From: Verrucomicrobiota bacterium
Lineage (GTDB): Bacteria > Verrucomicrobiota > Verrucomicrobiae > Chthoniobacterales > UBA10450
Length of the DNA: 14,841 bases
Assembly (NCBI GenBank): GCA_005887855.1
Contig: VBQB01000046.1
Coordinates: 1-14,841 of the forward strand
Direction: 5' to 3'
In this document: positions 14,320 through 14,841 of the stretch, one piece after another
Numbering within the stretch: position 1 is the stretch's first letter
Layout of the letters: the number at the start of each line of letters is the position of its first letter
The notes under the pieces: generated by a model
Database searches by the model: none
What the model was told of the DNA's origin: nothing
Seen by the model: only the letters and a program-made list of their open reading frames with translations
Made by a program: the position numbers and the translations under genes

Positions 14320-14841
14320 GTGTTCAGCTTGACGATGCTCGGCAGCGGCAGTGCGGGAAACAGCGCACTCGTCGCGACGGATTATTGTAAAATTCTTGTC
14401 GATGGCGGGCTGAGCGCGCGGCAGTTGGTGTTGCGTCTGGCGCAGTGCGGCGTTACGCCCGAACAGCTTGATGGCGTGCTCCTCACCCACGAACACGGCG
14501 ATCACGTTTGCGGGCTCGAAGTCCTCTGCCGCAAATTTGACGTGCCGATTTATTGCAACGCGCTGACAGCGGAAGCGATTCGGTGCGACGGGTTATTCGA
14601 GCGACATCGTAACTGGCGAATCTTTCGGACCGGGTCGGCGTTCTCCATTTACGACGTCACGGTGCAAACTTTCCCGGTGCCGCATGACGCGGTAGACCCG
14701 CTCGGCTTTGTCTTTCACGCGGGCTCGGGTGGTCTCGGTTTCATCACCGATCTCGGTTATCCGACGAAAATGCTGATCGAACGATTGCGCCAAGTGCAGA
14801 CGCTGGTGATCGAAACCAATCATCACGAAAAACTTTTGCAG
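14320..14841 (+). CDS. MBL-fold metallo-hydrolase (YycJ/WalJ-like), partial at right edge
   Basis: The first 174 residues of a metallo-beta-lactamase-fold hydrolase of the YycJ type (COG1235), cut by the window end. It opens with LTMLGSGSAGNSALVATDYC, the standard family start. The zinc motif THEHGDHVCG (His57, His59, Asp61, His62) follows, then VPHDAVDPLGFVF with His122, ITDLGYPT with Asp144, and VIETNHH at 164-169. Related proteins are single-domain nucleases or phosphodiesterases of uncertain substrate, some linked to cell-wall signalling. The GTG at 14320 places the start two to three residues before the conserved LGSGS, preceded by a weak AAGAG. The ATG at 14335 would remove part of the first strand. 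Confidence 0.85.
   Translation, partial: MFSLTMLGSGSAGNSALVATDYCKILVDGGLSARQLVLRLAQCGVTPEQLDGVLLTHEHGDHVCGLEVLCRKFDVPIYCNALTAEAIRCDGLFERHRNWRIFRTGSAFSIYDVTVQTFPVPHDAVDPLGFVFHAGSGGLGFITDLGYPTKMLIERLRQVQTLVIETNHHEKLLQ

Noticed and set aside
1..14841. tRNA, rRNA, CRISPR arrays, integrases or phage genes
   Set aside because: I saw no cloverleaf-like or rRNA-like sequence, no regularly spaced repeat-spacer pattern beyond the 7-nt array, and no recombinase motif on either strand.

Overview
The window looks like a piece of chromosome from a Gram-negative (diderm) bacterium with moderately high GC. Supporting signs are an outer-membrane phosphate-type porin ending in Phe, a TolC-family outer-membrane factor with an RND pump, an LpxH-like phosphoesterase and a SecG with a long Pro/Ala/Ser tail. 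Two dispersed-repeat styles also occur: heptanucleotide GATGTTC/GAACATC arrays, and a GTCATTTCGAGCG...CGCTCGGAATGAC element. I associate these most with soil Verrucomicrobia (Chthoniobacterales-like) and relatives. That placement is inference from style, not from a marker gene.

Layout. Positions 1-2534 (minus strand): an unidentified Lys/Arg-rich protein running off the left edge, translationally coupled (ATGA) to an LpxH-like metallophosphoesterase, and upstream of these an OprP-like porin with a strong Shine-Dalgarno. Positions 2535-2806: a divergent intergenic region with a perfect 8-bp inverted repeat (ATTGTTAC-N17-GTAACAAT). Positions 2807-8285 (plus): a three-gene efflux operon (outer-membrane lipoprotein factor, periplasmic adaptor, RND permease) with ATGA overlaps at both junctions. 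Positions 8282-11646 (minus): a run of DUF2270 membrane protein, mazG, secG and a YncE-like beta-propeller protein. The propeller gene's stop codon interlocks with that of the convergent RND permease. Positions 11710-12168 (plus): a PTS EIIA (PtsN/fructose-type) gene, lying inside a longer antisense open frame that would be a false N-terminal extension of the DUF2270 gene. Positions 12456-14109 (minus): a CcsA cytochrome c assembly protein whose N-terminal signal-peptide part is in a different frame. Positions 14138-14290 (plus): a short relic of a glycoside-hydrolase-like protein. Positions 14320-14841 (plus): a YycJ-like MBL-fold hydrolase cut by the right edge.

How the genes work together. 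The efflux trio forms one tripartite envelope pump. The porin, SecG, CcsA and LpxH-like proteins are otherwise independent envelope functions. I see no phage, CRISPR, toxin-antitoxin or defence module, and no RNA gene.

The most noteworthy structure is around mazG. Its start codon is formed by the end of one dispersed repeat, which fills the whole upstream gap, and its last 14 codons and stop lie in another. The other items worth checking are the ccsA frame break with an apparently missing segment, the glycoside-hydrolase relic, and the inverted repeat between the porin and the pump operon.
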